Assembly: GCA_028277985.1 (NCBI GenBank)
Contig: JANQFG010000005.1
Span: 1 to 64,000, forward strand
Source: a bacterium
GTDB taxonomy: Bacteria > Desulfobacterota > DSWW01
Direction of reading: 5' to 3'
Length of the DNA stretch: 64,000 nt
This document shows, one piece after another, positions 38,901 to 46,351 of the stretch (positions are counted from its first letter, which is position 1; each line of letters begins with the position of its first letter). The translations under genes were made by a program, and so were the position numbers. A model generated the notes under the pieces. The model had not been told where the DNA came from and did no database searches. It worked only from the letters and a program-made list of their open reading frames with translations.

Positions 38901-40674
38901 CTTCTTCGATGTGATCGTCGAGATATCCTCGGACGATGATCTCAACGGGACTGCCCTTCTCACTGTGGAAGATCCCGGAGGACTGACCGACGCCGATACG
39001 GCGATGGTGATTTTCAACAACGTGCCTCCCGGGGTGGCCGCGGGCCCGGACGCAACGGTAGCGGTAGGAGAGAGCTTCACCGGTGCGGGGAATTTCTCAG
39101 ACCCCGGCAATGACACCTGGACGGCCACGGTGGATTATGGTGACGGGGCGGGTCCTGAGCCCTTGGGCCTCCATCCGAACAAGTCACTTGATCTGGAACA
39201 CATCTACGTGAACCCAGGGACCTATCCTGTGGTGGTGTGCGTGGCCGACGACGATGGAGGAGTGGGATGCGACAGCCTGTCCGTGACGGTGCCGATACCC
39301 AACCGGCCACCCGTGCTGCAGCCGATAGGCAACCTCTTCCTCGAAGAGGGCGACATACTGGATATCGCGGTATCGGCCACAGACCCGGACGGCGACACCC
39401 TCACCCTCTGGGCAACCGGCCTGCCCGCCTTTGCCGGCTTCACGGACAATGGTGACGGTACGGGTTTCTTTAGCCTGGCTCCTGTGCATTCAGATGCCGG
39501 TGACCATCCCGGCATAGAGGTCGTGGTATCGGACGGAGCCCTGACGGACAGTGAAACCATCAGCATCATGGTGATCGGATGGAATCAGCCGCCCGTAGCG
39601 GACGCGGGTGTGGACCGGAACGTGGAGACCGCCACAGAGGTCACACTGGACGGTAGCAATTCCTTCGACCCGGACGGGGATATGATCACCTACGACTGGG
39701 GGATCGAGTGGAGTCTGGAAGGAGTGCCCGCAGGCAGCGCCCTGACAGACGGGCAGATCCAGGAGAGGACGACTCCTGTCCCATCCTTTATTCCGGACGT
39801 GGACGGCATCTATGACTTCAGGCTGGTTGTGAATGACGGCCAGGCAGACAGCGAGCCTGATTTCGTTCGGATCACGGCCGCCACCCCGAACATCCCGCCC
39901 AACGCCCATGCGGGCCCCGATCAGTCGGGGTTTGTTGGTGAGCAGGTGCTGCTGGATGGGAGCGGCAGCGATGACCCTGACAGTGGTCCGGAGCCTTTGA
40001 GCTACACGTGGACATTCGTGCAGCTGCCCACAGAAAGCAGCCTGGAGAATACCGACATCGCCGGTGCGAACCAGGCTCAGGCGAGCTTTGTGCCCGATGT
40101 GGGAGGCACCTACGTGCTGGCTCTGCAGGTCTTTGATGGCGAGGACGGCGGTGAGGACGACGTGACGATCACTGTCTCGGTGCCCAATGTGGCCCCGAAT
40201 GCGAATGCGGGCGAGGATCAGGAAGTCGGACTTGGCGAAGAGGTCATCCTCGACGGCACCGCCAGTGACGATCCGGACAATGCGCCCGAGGCACTGGCCT
40301 TCACCTGGCGTTTCGTCTCGGTCGCCGACGGCAGTTCCCTGACCAACAGCGATCTCATGGACGTAGATACTCCGGTCCCACACTTCACGCCGGATGTGGC
40401 GGGCACCTATGTGCTGGAACTCGAGGTCAGCGACGGTGAGATGAATGATTTCGACAATGTGATGGTCACCTGCGAGGGCCCACCCGAGCCGCTGCTATGC
40501 GATTTGGACGGCTCGGCTGACGTCGACCTGTATGACATAGGCATCCTCCTCGGCTACAGGAATCAGCAGGCCGACGCCTGTCTTGAATGCGATATAGATG
40601 GGGACGGCATGATTACCGTTCTGGATGCCAGGAGGTGCGTGCTCGAGTGCACCCGACCGCGGTGTGTGCCCTAG
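29917..40674 (+). CDS. Giant secreted multidomain protein: cupredoxin, subtilisin, CAP, PKD/Ig repeats, dockerin-like end
   Basis: This is a 3585-residue exported protein (signal peptide 1-27). Domains in order, with rough positions: a plastocyanin-like domain (28-107); an S8 protease (about 250-640) with Asp near 291 (VVDSGFEPHED), His near 327 (DHGQLVTG) and Ser near 579 (GGTSSATPHVAG); an EF-hand-like segment near 768; an invasin-type Ig domain (920-1010); two carboxypeptidase-regulatory-like domains (1065-1230); a PKD domain (1618-1700); a Pro11 linker (about 1800); a CAP/SCP domain (1822-1950); seven further carboxypeptidase-regulatory-like domains (2200-2850); seven PKD/cadherin-like domains (2857-3520); and a dockerin-like EF-hand pair (DLDGSADVDLYDIG, DIDGDGMITVLDA) ending at 3585. 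It is probably surface-attached and adhesive or proteolytic. No clear ribosome site is visible. Confidence 0.85.
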   Translation: MNNKRSPWLIALTVCLGLLIHSTSAGALDISITDTGFQPASVTILAGEGVHWTNDSGDTQTVTADGGLFDSGPLQPGAGFSVALAIPGVHTYRSSSNPDFEARFHVVLEELSADDDALANDHIPDITFPLQLADDMSPHPDWGFLTSRTRILLGFTDTATVTQANAALQAATVAIIGGLPEVDILLVAAQDTPDFSGLTAALDTLRADPAVDFAAISSEMELQELPRPADETTGKPPYNWTWARTETASGDPLGDTGNWNLEASRLPQAWNLRETIQRRGHVESTRTAVVDSGFEPHEDMIGTRSEHVLCKPTPDGPKCTTSEPGDHGQLVTGIIAAVYDNDSVEEGRSLGLSGVNPVARVSALEYGFEGGTDAFADLLEIIKLVAEELSDIKVVNLSVKHSVPHAVPGDQPWWDSQGVFPVCGPGDNDDNTAGANDFCTPNNDDDWLEEMANLGKATRNIAEYASQKGIIIVQAAGNDSGQTTPGLPKSTFCLGSGVNVEGCTFERLKAVNVAEFAWASENWVNPAIANPIIIVEAIGIDLGRSVYSNIEGDVSAPADDLVKLALDNLYAQKGAGGTSSATPHVAGLVGYMSAFDPSLTIDQIKDHLLGWARADTTDGAESRIDAFATMLSLPGAAKALVDVNDMSKDGNRRVVLGPPDPDNLGGVELGLDMTSSSDIDPSTGTWYRTHPDGIIDMRDFRRFRDVRLQLCEKLPPGTGECIDIADSADIQLNGPPDHPKKDLNFDRCVNQGSSDPDCPTSENVFPRFDFNGDGVFSRSDLATVPLKPDGSPADDKLDETLMTDLEVLMSQWDPDLEKTEGYAASDLPGLLLSADLEIHAQDLFGEGAGDVTVTIIRPDTNTALPTRTIPVGDFIVYTVPADVYLEINASAMVGSELIEAAPYILSVRPGVDVRFELCRRNLNLIASPATLLADGAAESSIALTLQPCPTDSLEDAVVTFTQTPGGPNHGSLQYSTVGLDPDGTATNVFTAGTEVADYEITAVATLKNGKQVQGTVSLKTTNPVKIFYNWQQTILNFSEEGSSRWPPMDPTDPAQDIRCGKATIRGTVFDPLTPPHDPVEGAIVEVLGVDGTRAATNADGFFLIDDVGLGANNSPIQVTVRATTPDFTVDKTVTVFCDASLLVEFGQPPSAPARLEGSVLDATGAPLAGVFIGSDFGGSTTTNLSGNYALEDVPTSPNGVQRTWNVTARASGLMPNRQAVSVWEGSVDELDFQLGIGDCDDFVIHEFQLTQDRLHSEFGDLVEGGNITKFRVYQDGTEIATYGMEGTLPPPVEIVPAGTIGWEECVNDFKFDAFPTSDAFPGFPPPHLTLKRQGSLEQAGSAMLLDEFVTDSMVSGTFDWQNSGSQAPADGAMPTQQFAGTVAMAIPFDQLERYQDHALPSTVFMDTVPEGLRLHGLKEIAELEYPYESSWTFTEAFMEGMPPFVTPFTHYSIGFGDVPDSSGAMKAGTHQSELMFIPRGDGSALKFSGDVSQPVTFKPDGAGGYEKYEYCEVVDRQYTSSHEYFTALDIVQDGIHSTRLWRRNSTYYGVSNNDLYVFTSSSSSKSWQHEYPMPVGPGNSKIRYAFVAIPYTDEAELEALILSGLLDPPSCEETPSLEALFDATPNPADEGSLVSFTDQSLSPGNSIVSWDWDLGNGDTSVEQDPATFYNDNGTYQVDLTVVDATGAISVASMDVTVTNLPPEGQVGDAFANEGETVDITVLLADPGEDDRQALAFRLESTNSAFPVIEDTRAAGIHTFSIGGLPAGDYPLTLTVTDKDGASDTDSGLVQILGSGTPPPPPPPPPPPTPTCDPSISLDGEEKAFLDLLNAYRAQKGLPPVEASPGLTKAAVRHASDMAANDFLDHMGSDGSTPEQRAQEEGYPSNNVSENVASGLPDGNTLLFAFMASAGHDQVMLDPLWNAVGIAREQGADWYWTVDFGETLDCPLARALPGESPASLYASAAARDWDHFVSNPPAIPENVRVLQYGGGDDPPSVLYPPVAAFVISDASPMEAETLTFTNASRDASGSLVSAILNVGDGSDPVLLGPGANHDHTYNTDGNLNVSVTATTTYGDTLTVTRPVFVEAAEEPPPPPGDFNVLISPSSQTFAPGSGSNFVVTVTAINDFSAPVTLSVAALPYGITAQFSPPTLTPSASSSLLVTATDDADTGDFDLNVTATGGGITHTTSSSVSVEFGLIPICTGTLEGVVTDTVTGNPIANARVSKSYTGSPLDIFADSNGHYTMTGLPLGVNNSPQTTSLWGLADGYWYANGLGTAACGEVNTLDIQLVPMKYGTISGFVRVGTPDPNDLTENRSVTPTDVPIEGATVSLNNNTVFSTDAAGFYGGGSIQLGYNNEPVVYSPSVAADGYWHPAGWNPVTIEADKNTVADFVLVPKCTGTISGKLIFGDTGQPIANATLRATRTVWDYKFYDTVTNANGEFSFADIELSYNNASASYTITLQYPYLSEYAPLEVYVLLERCGDHLIEDLSLQARVSNYGALEGHVTDIETGDPVADARVAFRSYNPNVYRSDQADTDGAYRIETIFLGYDDQTSNTGSATASHNDFWSSSSPPITVNSGETSTADFELLRKKFGYVAGTVRNAATQEPIAGATFTFIAAEPSQEDGSYQSGPISLNTGNTPRQVGVRASADGYWDKFVQTTVSADQTTTVDIDMIEVCQSATIVGFVYDASTQEPIEGAAISITPSSGIGWKYTDQDGNFIVEDITVGTDNSPLDVTVSVYATGYYSQSKTVTIFCGATITAEFGHPSTDTGTIEGTVTNLDTGQPMGGVFIGSGFGGSATTDSQGYYILPDAPLSAGNTDRDWQVTAIPDSFPPLSQTVTVQANTTVTLDFEFGGSANQSPDLDPVGDQVIAEGETLDVAIFADDPDGDTITLWAAGLPAFADFTDHGGGLGTLTLAPAFGDMGEYPVVEIFASDGDLSDKETFTISVLEGNQPPVAVAGGPYTANEGDTITLDGSGSSDPADDSLSYHWQFESESFFDVIVEISSDDDLNGTALLTVEDPGGLTDADTAMVIFNNVPPGVAAGPDATVAVGESFTGAGNFSDPGNDTWTATVDYGDGAGPEPLGLHPNKSLDLEHIYVNPGTYPVVVCVADDDGGVGCDSLSVTVPIPNRPPVLQPIGNLFLEEGDILDIAVSATDPDGDTLTLWATGLPAFAGFTDNGDGTGFFSLAPVHSDAGDHPGIEVVVSDGALTDSETISIMVIGWNQPPVADAGVDRNVETATEVTLDGSNSFDPDGDMITYDWGIEWSLEGVPAGSALTDGQIQERTTPVPSFIPDVDGIYDFRLVVNDGQADSEPDFVRITAATPNIPPNAHAGPDQSGFVGEQVLLDGSGSDDPDSGPEPLSYTWTFVQLPTESSLENTDIAGANQAQASFVPDVGGTYVLALQVFDGEDGGEDDVTITVSVPNVAPNANAGEDQEVGLGEEVILDGTASDDPDNAPEALAFTWRFVSVADGSSLTNSDLMDVDTPVPHFTPDVAGTYVLELEVSDGEMNDFDNVMVTCEGPPEPLLCDLDGSADVDLYDIGILLGYRNQQADACLECDIDGDGMITVLDARRCVLECTRPRCVP

Positions 40675-41613
40675 CAGTCTGGGCCCTTGCTTACAGTCAA
40701 TTCTGGAGCACCTCAGGCGGCCTCTAAGTACCTCTCTTCCCCTGTCTGAGCTTCCATTTCTCATAGAAATAGCACATATAGCTTGGTCCGACCCCGATCC
40801 TCAAATAGCACTCACAGCCTGGTCCGACCCCGCTCCCAGCACCCATCCCCCCAAAACCAGCATGGCCCTAAACTCAAGCTCCTTGGACGGTGGCATGACT
40901 TTGTTAGCGTTGGAGGCTGCGCGCTCTCCGAAACGGATGATCATGTATTGCCCTCGCCCTTCTGGAGGACGAGGTGAAGCCTGGAGCACGTCTGGCTGTC
41001 GTGCCGAACGCAACAATGCAGTACTACTCGGACACCTAGGCGTCTATCTTCTAGATGACCGTCTATCTTGTTCACAAATTGTGTAGGAAGTGTCTTCTCT
41101 TCATTATGCTAAATATAATTGAACGGTTGAGAGGGAGGTTCCGTCCATTCCCCAGCTTGGCCACACTTCGCTGTACACGATCTTTACAGCTGCTTCCACC
41201 CCCGCGTGCTACCAAACACCCCAGCCGTTCTCTCGAGGTCCCATCTTCTAACGAATTTCCTCATTCAAATCTAGAAGCTTAAAGCTATTTCTCGGAGACA
41301 GGACTTCACCTTTCTAGAGCCGGGCACGATTCTTGAATTGGAAATCGCCCCCGAAGGGGTACAGGAATCCTGCTCCACAATCCGCGGGACCACTCGAAAG
41401 AATTAGCGTCACGTCCCCGATAAGGCCTCGGATTTCTCTACCTCCGGATGGGGAGTCGACGGGCGGGCACTCTCTCTTCTCTGCCTTCGCAGTCGTCAGC
41501 ATTCTCTACTCATTGTTCATGCCGTTTTCGCGGGCTAGGCCGTCCGAGGACACGCACACGAGAGAGGCTGTAGTGGTCTACATGTTCAGAGAATCCAAAA
41601 GAAGGGGTAAAGA
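40675..41613. other. Gene-poor stretch with dispersed elements
   Basis: Two GGTCCGACCCC elements lie near its start (ATAGCTTGGTCCGACCCCG at 40778-40796 and CCTGGTCCGACCCCG at 40818-40832). The remaining ~780 bases are of mixed composition with only short ORFs; none has a ribosome site plus a plausible protein. The ORF at 41333-41620 has a hydrophobic patch but no family resemblance. This may be decayed coding DNA. Confidence 0.6.
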
Positions 41614-41706
41614 ATGCTGAGAAAGTCGATGCTTGCATTGAGTACCGGGCTGTGCTGCCTGATTGCGGGGGAAGCTTACTACAAACAAGAAGCAGGGAAT
41701 TGCTAG
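41614..41706 (+). CDS. Very short signal-peptide-like ORF (possible remnant)
   Basis: A 30-codon ORF, MLRKSMLALSTGLCCLIAG..., follows AAGGGGTAAAGA. It looks like the signal peptide of a lost secreted protein, or a small peptide. It is 49 bases before the next secreted protein gene. Confidence 0.25.
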   Translation: MLRKSMLALSTGLCCLIAGEAYYKQEAGNC

Positions 41707-41755
41707 ATCAATGGTGACTTAGCCGAATTGGATCTTCTCAAACAAGGGGGAAATC

Positions 41756-42553
41756 ATGAAAAAGTATTTGTGCCTTGCATTTTCTTTGTTCTTCTGTGGA
41801 TCGGTTCATGCTGACATTCTCTTAGAGGATGACTTCAATGATAATGTCATTGACACGAGCAAATGGTATTATCAGGGGAACAGGGTTGTAGAAGAAGAAG
41901 GGATAATCAAGGTTGAAAACACTGTAATAGACGAACCTGGGAATCTCTATGCGGAGGTGGCTATCCTCAATACTATCGAGCCAATTACCATCGAAAGAAG
42001 GGTTAAAGCTCATTACGCAAATGACAAATTCTCAGCTGGCTTGACAATCAGCCCCCTCGAAGCCCCTGAAAAAGCCATTAGTGTTCGATATATACACTTC
42101 TCTTATGACTGCACACGCGACGGATTCTATTTGTTCAGAGATGGAGGGTATTATGCCTGTGGGCATGAAGATAGAATGAGCGACAGAATAGCGCCTGTTT
42201 GGGATGAATGGTTTAATGAGAAAATCATTTATGACCCTGTTAGCGGATTGCTGAGCTATTTCATAAATGATCTTCTTCAAATGGAATACGATGTTGGGTC
42301 TTTGCCTGGAAACGTAACCGAATTAGTCTTCAGATTCAATTCTTGGGGTTGGTATACCGGACATTATCAGTATCTTGATGATGTAGAGGTTTCACAAGAT
42401 CCGGTTATACCTCCATGTGCTGGATCTGTAGTGGCATCGACGTATCAAACCAGTCCAGTTTATAGCTCTTCGGAGTTAACAAAGCATCTGGCTTACTTCC
42501 TTCTTCCGATAGGTGCGGTCCTCGGACTGGCGGTCTGGCGCAGGAAGAGATGA
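41756..42553 (+). CDS. Secreted LamG/concanavalin-like protein with C-terminal anchor
   Basis: This is a 265-residue exported protein. A signal peptide (KKYLCLAFSLFFCGSVHA) is followed by a beta-sandwich-like domain beginning ILLEDDFNDNVIDTSKWYYQG, the usual start of LamG/concanavalin-type sugar- or protein-binding domains in surface proteins. One cysteine pair is in YDCTRDGFYLFRDGGYYACG. It ends with a helix containing FLLPIGAVLGLAVW and RRKR. The ATG follows AAGGGGGAAATC. The gene is clearly AT-richer than its neighbours, suggesting later acquisition. Binding partner unknown. Confidence 0.7.
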   Translation: MKKYLCLAFSLFFCGSVHADILLEDDFNDNVIDTSKWYYQGNRVVEEEGIIKVENTVIDEPGNLYAEVAILNTIEPITIERRVKAHYANDKFSAGLTISPLEAPEKAISVRYIHFSYDCTRDGFYLFRDGGYYACGHEDRMSDRIAPVWDEWFNEKIIYDPVSGLLSYFINDLLQMEYDVGSLPGNVTELVFRFNSWGWYTGHYQYLDDVEVSQDPVIPPCAGSVVASTYQTSPVYSSSELTKHLAYFLLPIGAVLGLAVWRRKR

Positions 42554-42755
42554 GATTGTAAGTCAACTCTGAAGATTCGTGGGGCGGCATGCGTGTTGAG
42601 TGTCGCCCTTTTTGGGTTAGCCTTCGAATTGAAACCATCCAGCACTTGGCTTGGGCGCAGAAAACGCTTTTGAGCGCCTCCGGCAAATCCAGAATAGATA
42701 TAGCTCTCCTTGATTTCCGGTTCCAGGCCCGTCTATTCGAGGTAGGCGGTCTTCA

Positions 42756-45700
42756 CTATTCGCTTCGCTTCGTCTTTGTGTTCCCTATACTCGGCAGGTC
42801 AGCTAGTAGCTCCCTCACCTTGTCCGGCTCGATCAGCGTCCCTAGCCGCTCGAAGATCTCCAGAGCCTTGGTCAGGTACTCCCGGGCCTGCTCCATGTTC
42901 CCTTTCCGCTTGTGGTAGCGGCCCATGCCTGAGTAGGCGAGGGCCACCTCGTTTTCGGCTCTGATTTCTCGGAAGACGGAGACGGCTTGTTTGAAGAGGG
43001 ATGGTGCACCTTCGGGGTTGGTCTCGAGGGCGATCTCGCCGAGGAGGCGGTGAGACCAGCCTATTACATACCTGGACCCGATGCCCTCTGACTTTTCCAG
43101 AATTTCCAAGGTCGTCTGTTTAGCCTTCTTGGTGAGCCCTCTCAGAAAATACCCTTCGGCGAGTAAGGGTAGCCACCCGAGCTCGGCTATCACAATGCCG
43201 GCCAATCGGCCTATTTGGGTGACCTCCTCGAGCAGCTCGACTCCTTTTTCCGAGTGGCCGGATCTACACCATGCCCATCCAAGAACCGCCTGTGCCGCCA
43301 CCTGATCGAACGGGGTCGGTGCGACCCGGCCGGCCATGGTCGCGTATTCGATCGCCTGTTCCGTATCGCCTCTGTGCGTACAGGCATACGCAAGGGCCCA
43401 TGCTGCGTAAGAAACCAGACTGTGGTCCGCTACCTCCTGAGCAACCTCAAGTGCCGCTTGACCCGCCTGATTCGCATCCTTCCAACGACCAAGATGTGCG
43501 TAGGCCCACGCTGCAAAGGATAGGGTCCACGAATATGTATTGGCGTCAAAGCGCTCCTCCATGATGCTGAGGACCTCATCTTTGTTGGCCAGAGCCCGAT
43601 CGTAGTCACCCCTCAATAAAAGGCTTAACTGCAGCGTCATGTACGTGTGGGCTGCATTTTCGGTGTCACCCGCTTCCACGCAGTATTCAGCGGCTCTGGT
43701 CGAGGTCTCGATGCTCTGATCCACGTATCCGAGAAGGAACCTGCACCACGCCAATCGAGAATAGAAGGCTCCCATCAACCGGGTAATGCCCAATGCGGCT
43801 GCCGAGGGTTCATACTTCATCAAGCAAGCATAGTACTCGGGGATCTTCAAGAGAAGGTGCATCAGTATCCACTGGTTTGCCAATAGTGAGATCCTTCTTT
43901 CGCAATGCTCCGGGGTCGGAGGAAGTGCATCCAGCAGTTTCATCGCTTCCTCGTAATAAGCCTTTGCATTCTCCAGTGCATACGCCTTGGTCGCCTTCTG
44001 GTTCGCCAGATCGAGATACTCCACGGCCTTCTCTCTGTTTTCACTCCGCACATAGTGGTAGGCCAACAGCTCGTAGTACTCCTCAAGTCTTTCGGCATAG
44101 AGATCTTCCATCGCTCTGCCTATTCGTTCGTGTATATCCTTCCGCCGCTTGAGGAGGAGACTGTTGTATGCCACCTCCTGCGTCAGGGCGTGCTTGAAGA
44201 TGTACTCCAGTTCAGGGAGTAGCTGCTTCTCATAGATGAACTCCAAGCCTTGAAGATCGAGGAGGGAGCCCCTCAGGTCTTCGCTCATACCCACGATCGA
44301 CAACAGTATGCGGTACGCAAACTCCCGTCCTATGACAGAGGCGACCTGGATGATTTGTTTCAAGTTGTCCGCAATCCGGTCCATTCGGCCCGCTATGATA
44401 CCTTGAATCGTATCCGGGACATCGATCTCGTTTGATTTTCGGGCCAGAACGTACTTGTCGTCCTTGCGCCGGATGGAGCCGTTCTCCACAAGGCTGTGGG
44501 TCAGTTCCTCTACGAAGAGGGGATTGCCTCCGGCTCTGCCGAGAACGAGCCCGGCGATCTCAGGGGCCATGTCACCGCCTTCAAGGATCGCCTGTACCAG
44601 TTCTGCACTTGTCTGAGCGGATAGCTGGTCAAGAGCGATCCTCCCATTCTGGGACTTGCTTCCCCACATGTGGGTGTACTCGGGGCGGTGGAGCAGGATG
44701 AGCAGGATTCTGGCATCCGGAAGGAAGCCGATCAGATAGTCGAGAAACTCGTCAGAGGTCCTGTCAATCCAGTGGAGATCCTCCACGGCCAGGATCAAGG
44801 GTTTCCGTTGGCTCTCGCGGACGAGAATGTCTCGTATGGTCTCGAATGCCTTCTCCCTGCGCTGTTGAGGAACAAGTCGGGGGTATCTCTCGTCCTCCAC
44901 CTTCAGGGACAAAACCTCATGGAGGGCAGGAGGGACGACTTCTGCCTCCTCGTCCAGTTGGAGCAGTCTATCCCTTACTTTCTCCTTGATCGTCGCCTCT
45001 CGATCCTCTTCCTCCACCTCGAAATACACCTTCAGAACATCCAGAATGGGCAAATACGGCATCGAACCGCCGTAGTGGAAGCACCGACCCTCGAGGTACG
45101 AATACTTGCCTTCGGGGAGGATTCCCCTCAGTTCGAGCAGGAGCCTTGATTTCCCGACCCCTGCCTCGCCCACCACCTCGATAACCTCGCCCGAGCCCGA
45201 TGCAACCCTCCGGAAAGCCTGCTTGAGCGTTTCAAGCTCCTCTTCTCGACCTACAAACCTTGTGAGCCCCTTCGCCGCCGCCGCCTCGAACCGAGTCTCG
45301 ACCTTGCCGGGTCGGATCAGTTCGTGTGCTTCCTGCGGCTCCTCCTTGCCCTGGAGTTCGATCTTGCCGATGGAGGCGAACTCGAAGAAGTCCATCGCCA
45401 GCCGATGGGTATGACCGGATACAAGCACCGATCCGGGATTCGACATATCCTGCATCCGGTGGGCCAGGTTCGTGGTATCTCCCAATGCCGTATAGTCCAT
45501 GCGAAGGTCATCGCCGATGCTTCCCACAATGACCGGGCCGGAGTTCAGCCCCATCCGCAGGGCGAACTCCGCTCCATGCTGCCCCTTGATCTTCTCCCCA
45601 TACACCTCGATTGCCTTCAGGATAGACAGGGCCGCGTGGCAACCCCGCCGCGCATGGTCCTCGTGGGCAACGGGAGCACCGAACAGTGCCATCACGCCGT

Positions 45701-46115
45701 CACCCGTGAACTGATTGATTGTCCCTTCGTAACGATGAATCTCGCCCATCAGGATCCTGAAAAACCCATCCATGATCTGGTGGACTTCCTCAGGGTCGAG
45801 CTTCTCGGAGATGGAGGTGTAGTTAGCCACGTCGGCAAAAAGGACCGTTACCAGTTTCCTCTCGCCTTCAATGGAGCTACGGGTCGTGAGGATCTTGTCG
45901 GCCAGATACCGGGGCGTGTATGCCCTGGGCCGGGAGTAGTCGATGGGAGAAGGTTCGTCAGACTCTCTAAGATCCGAGCCGCAGTTGTCGCAAAACTTCG
46001 CTGTGGAGGGCAATACCCTGCCGCAGTCTGGGCACGGGGTCTCTAACTTGGCCCCGCATTCCATGCAGAATCCGGCGTCCGCCTTGTTTTCAAACCGGCA
46101 CTCGGGGCAGTACAT
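42756..46115 (-). CDS. Class III nucleotidyl cyclase-AAA ATPase-TPR signalling protein
   Basis: This is a 1119-residue soluble protein. Two zinc ribbons occupy residues 1-50 (CPECRFENKADAGFCMECG, CPDC...FCDNCG). A class III cyclase domain (about 80-260) has metal Asp in LFADVANYTSISEK, a second in TGDGVMALFG and DYTALGDTTNLAHRM. An AAA/NB-ARC-like ATPase (about 285-620) has Walker A GEAGVGKSRLLLEL and Walker B LILAVEDLHWID. A long TPR-like helical C-terminus completes it. It resembles LuxR/MalT-like STAND ATPases fused to adenylate cyclase. It probably makes cAMP in response to an unknown ligand sensed by the STAND/TPR part. Confidence 0.88.
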   Translation of the reverse strand: MYCPECRFENKADAGFCMECGAKLETPCPDCGRVLPSTAKFCDNCGSDLRESDEPSPIDYSRPRAYTPRYLADKILTTRSSIEGERKLVTVLFADVANYTSISEKLDPEEVHQIMDGFFRILMGEIHRYEGTINQFTGDGVMALFGAPVAHEDHARRGCHAALSILKAIEVYGEKIKGQHGAEFALRMGLNSGPVIVGSIGDDLRMDYTALGDTTNLAHRMQDMSNPGSVLVSGHTHRLAMDFFEFASIGKIELQGKEEPQEAHELIRPGKVETRFEAAAAKGLTRFVGREEELETLKQAFRRVASGSGEVIEVVGEAGVGKSRLLLELRGILPEGKYSYLEGRCFHYGGSMPYLPILDVLKVYFEVEEEDREATIKEKVRDRLLQLDEEAEVVPPALHEVLSLKVEDERYPRLVPQQRREKAFETIRDILVRESQRKPLILAVEDLHWIDRTSDEFLDYLIGFLPDARILLILLHRPEYTHMWGSKSQNGRIALDQLSAQTSAELVQAILEGGDMAPEIAGLVLGRAGGNPLFVEELTHSLVENGSIRRKDDKYVLARKSNEIDVPDTIQGIIAGRMDRIADNLKQIIQVASVIGREFAYRILLSIVGMSEDLRGSLLDLQGLEFIYEKQLLPELEYIFKHALTQEVAYNSLLLKRRKDIHERIGRAMEDLYAERLEEYYELLAYHYVRSENREKAVEYLDLANQKATKAYALENAKAYYEEAMKLLDALPPTPEHCERRISLLANQWILMHLLLKIPEYYACLMKYEPSAAALGITRLMGAFYSRLAWCRFLLGYVDQSIETSTRAAEYCVEAGDTENAAHTYMTLQLSLLLRGDYDRALANKDEVLSIMEERFDANTYSWTLSFAAWAYAHLGRWKDANQAGQAALEVAQEVADHSLVSYAAWALAYACTHRGDTEQAIEYATMAGRVAPTPFDQVAAQAVLGWAWCRSGHSEKGVELLEEVTQIGRLAGIVIAELGWLPLLAEGYFLRGLTKKAKQTTLEILEKSEGIGSRYVIGWSHRLLGEIALETNPEGAPSLFKQAVSVFREIRAENEVALAYSGMGRYHKRKGNMEQAREYLTKALEIFERLGTLIEPDKVRELLADLPSIGNTKTKRSE

Positions 46116-46207
46116 CCAAACACTCCCCCCCGGAGGCAGAAGGTTCCGATTCAGAGAAAGGACAGATGGTTCCTTTCAAGGATTTCTTCGGGCAGATTCG
46201 AAAAATG

Positions 46208-46242
46208 AAAAAGGACCCAACGCTGTCCGCTGGGCCCTTTTC
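46208..46242 (-). terminator. Terminator after tRNA-fMet
   Basis: On the minus strand a GGGCCCAGC...GCGTTGGGTCC hairpin is flanked by A and T runs (AAAAGGG / CCTTTTT), just past the tRNA 3' end. Confidence 0.7.
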
Positions 46243-46247
46243 TAATC

Positions 46248-46324
<77 letters not shown>

Positions 46325-46351
46325 ACAATATGGAACAATCTAACCATCGTA

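Noticed and set aside
41333-41620. 95-residue ORF in the gene-poor stretch
   Set aside because: It has no ribosome site and no recognisable pattern; it is probably decayed or chance sequence.
42756-46115. LuxR-type transcription factor
   Set aside because: It has STAND ATPase and TPR-like parts, but no C-terminal helix-turn-helix is seen; the N-terminus is zinc ribbon plus cyclase.
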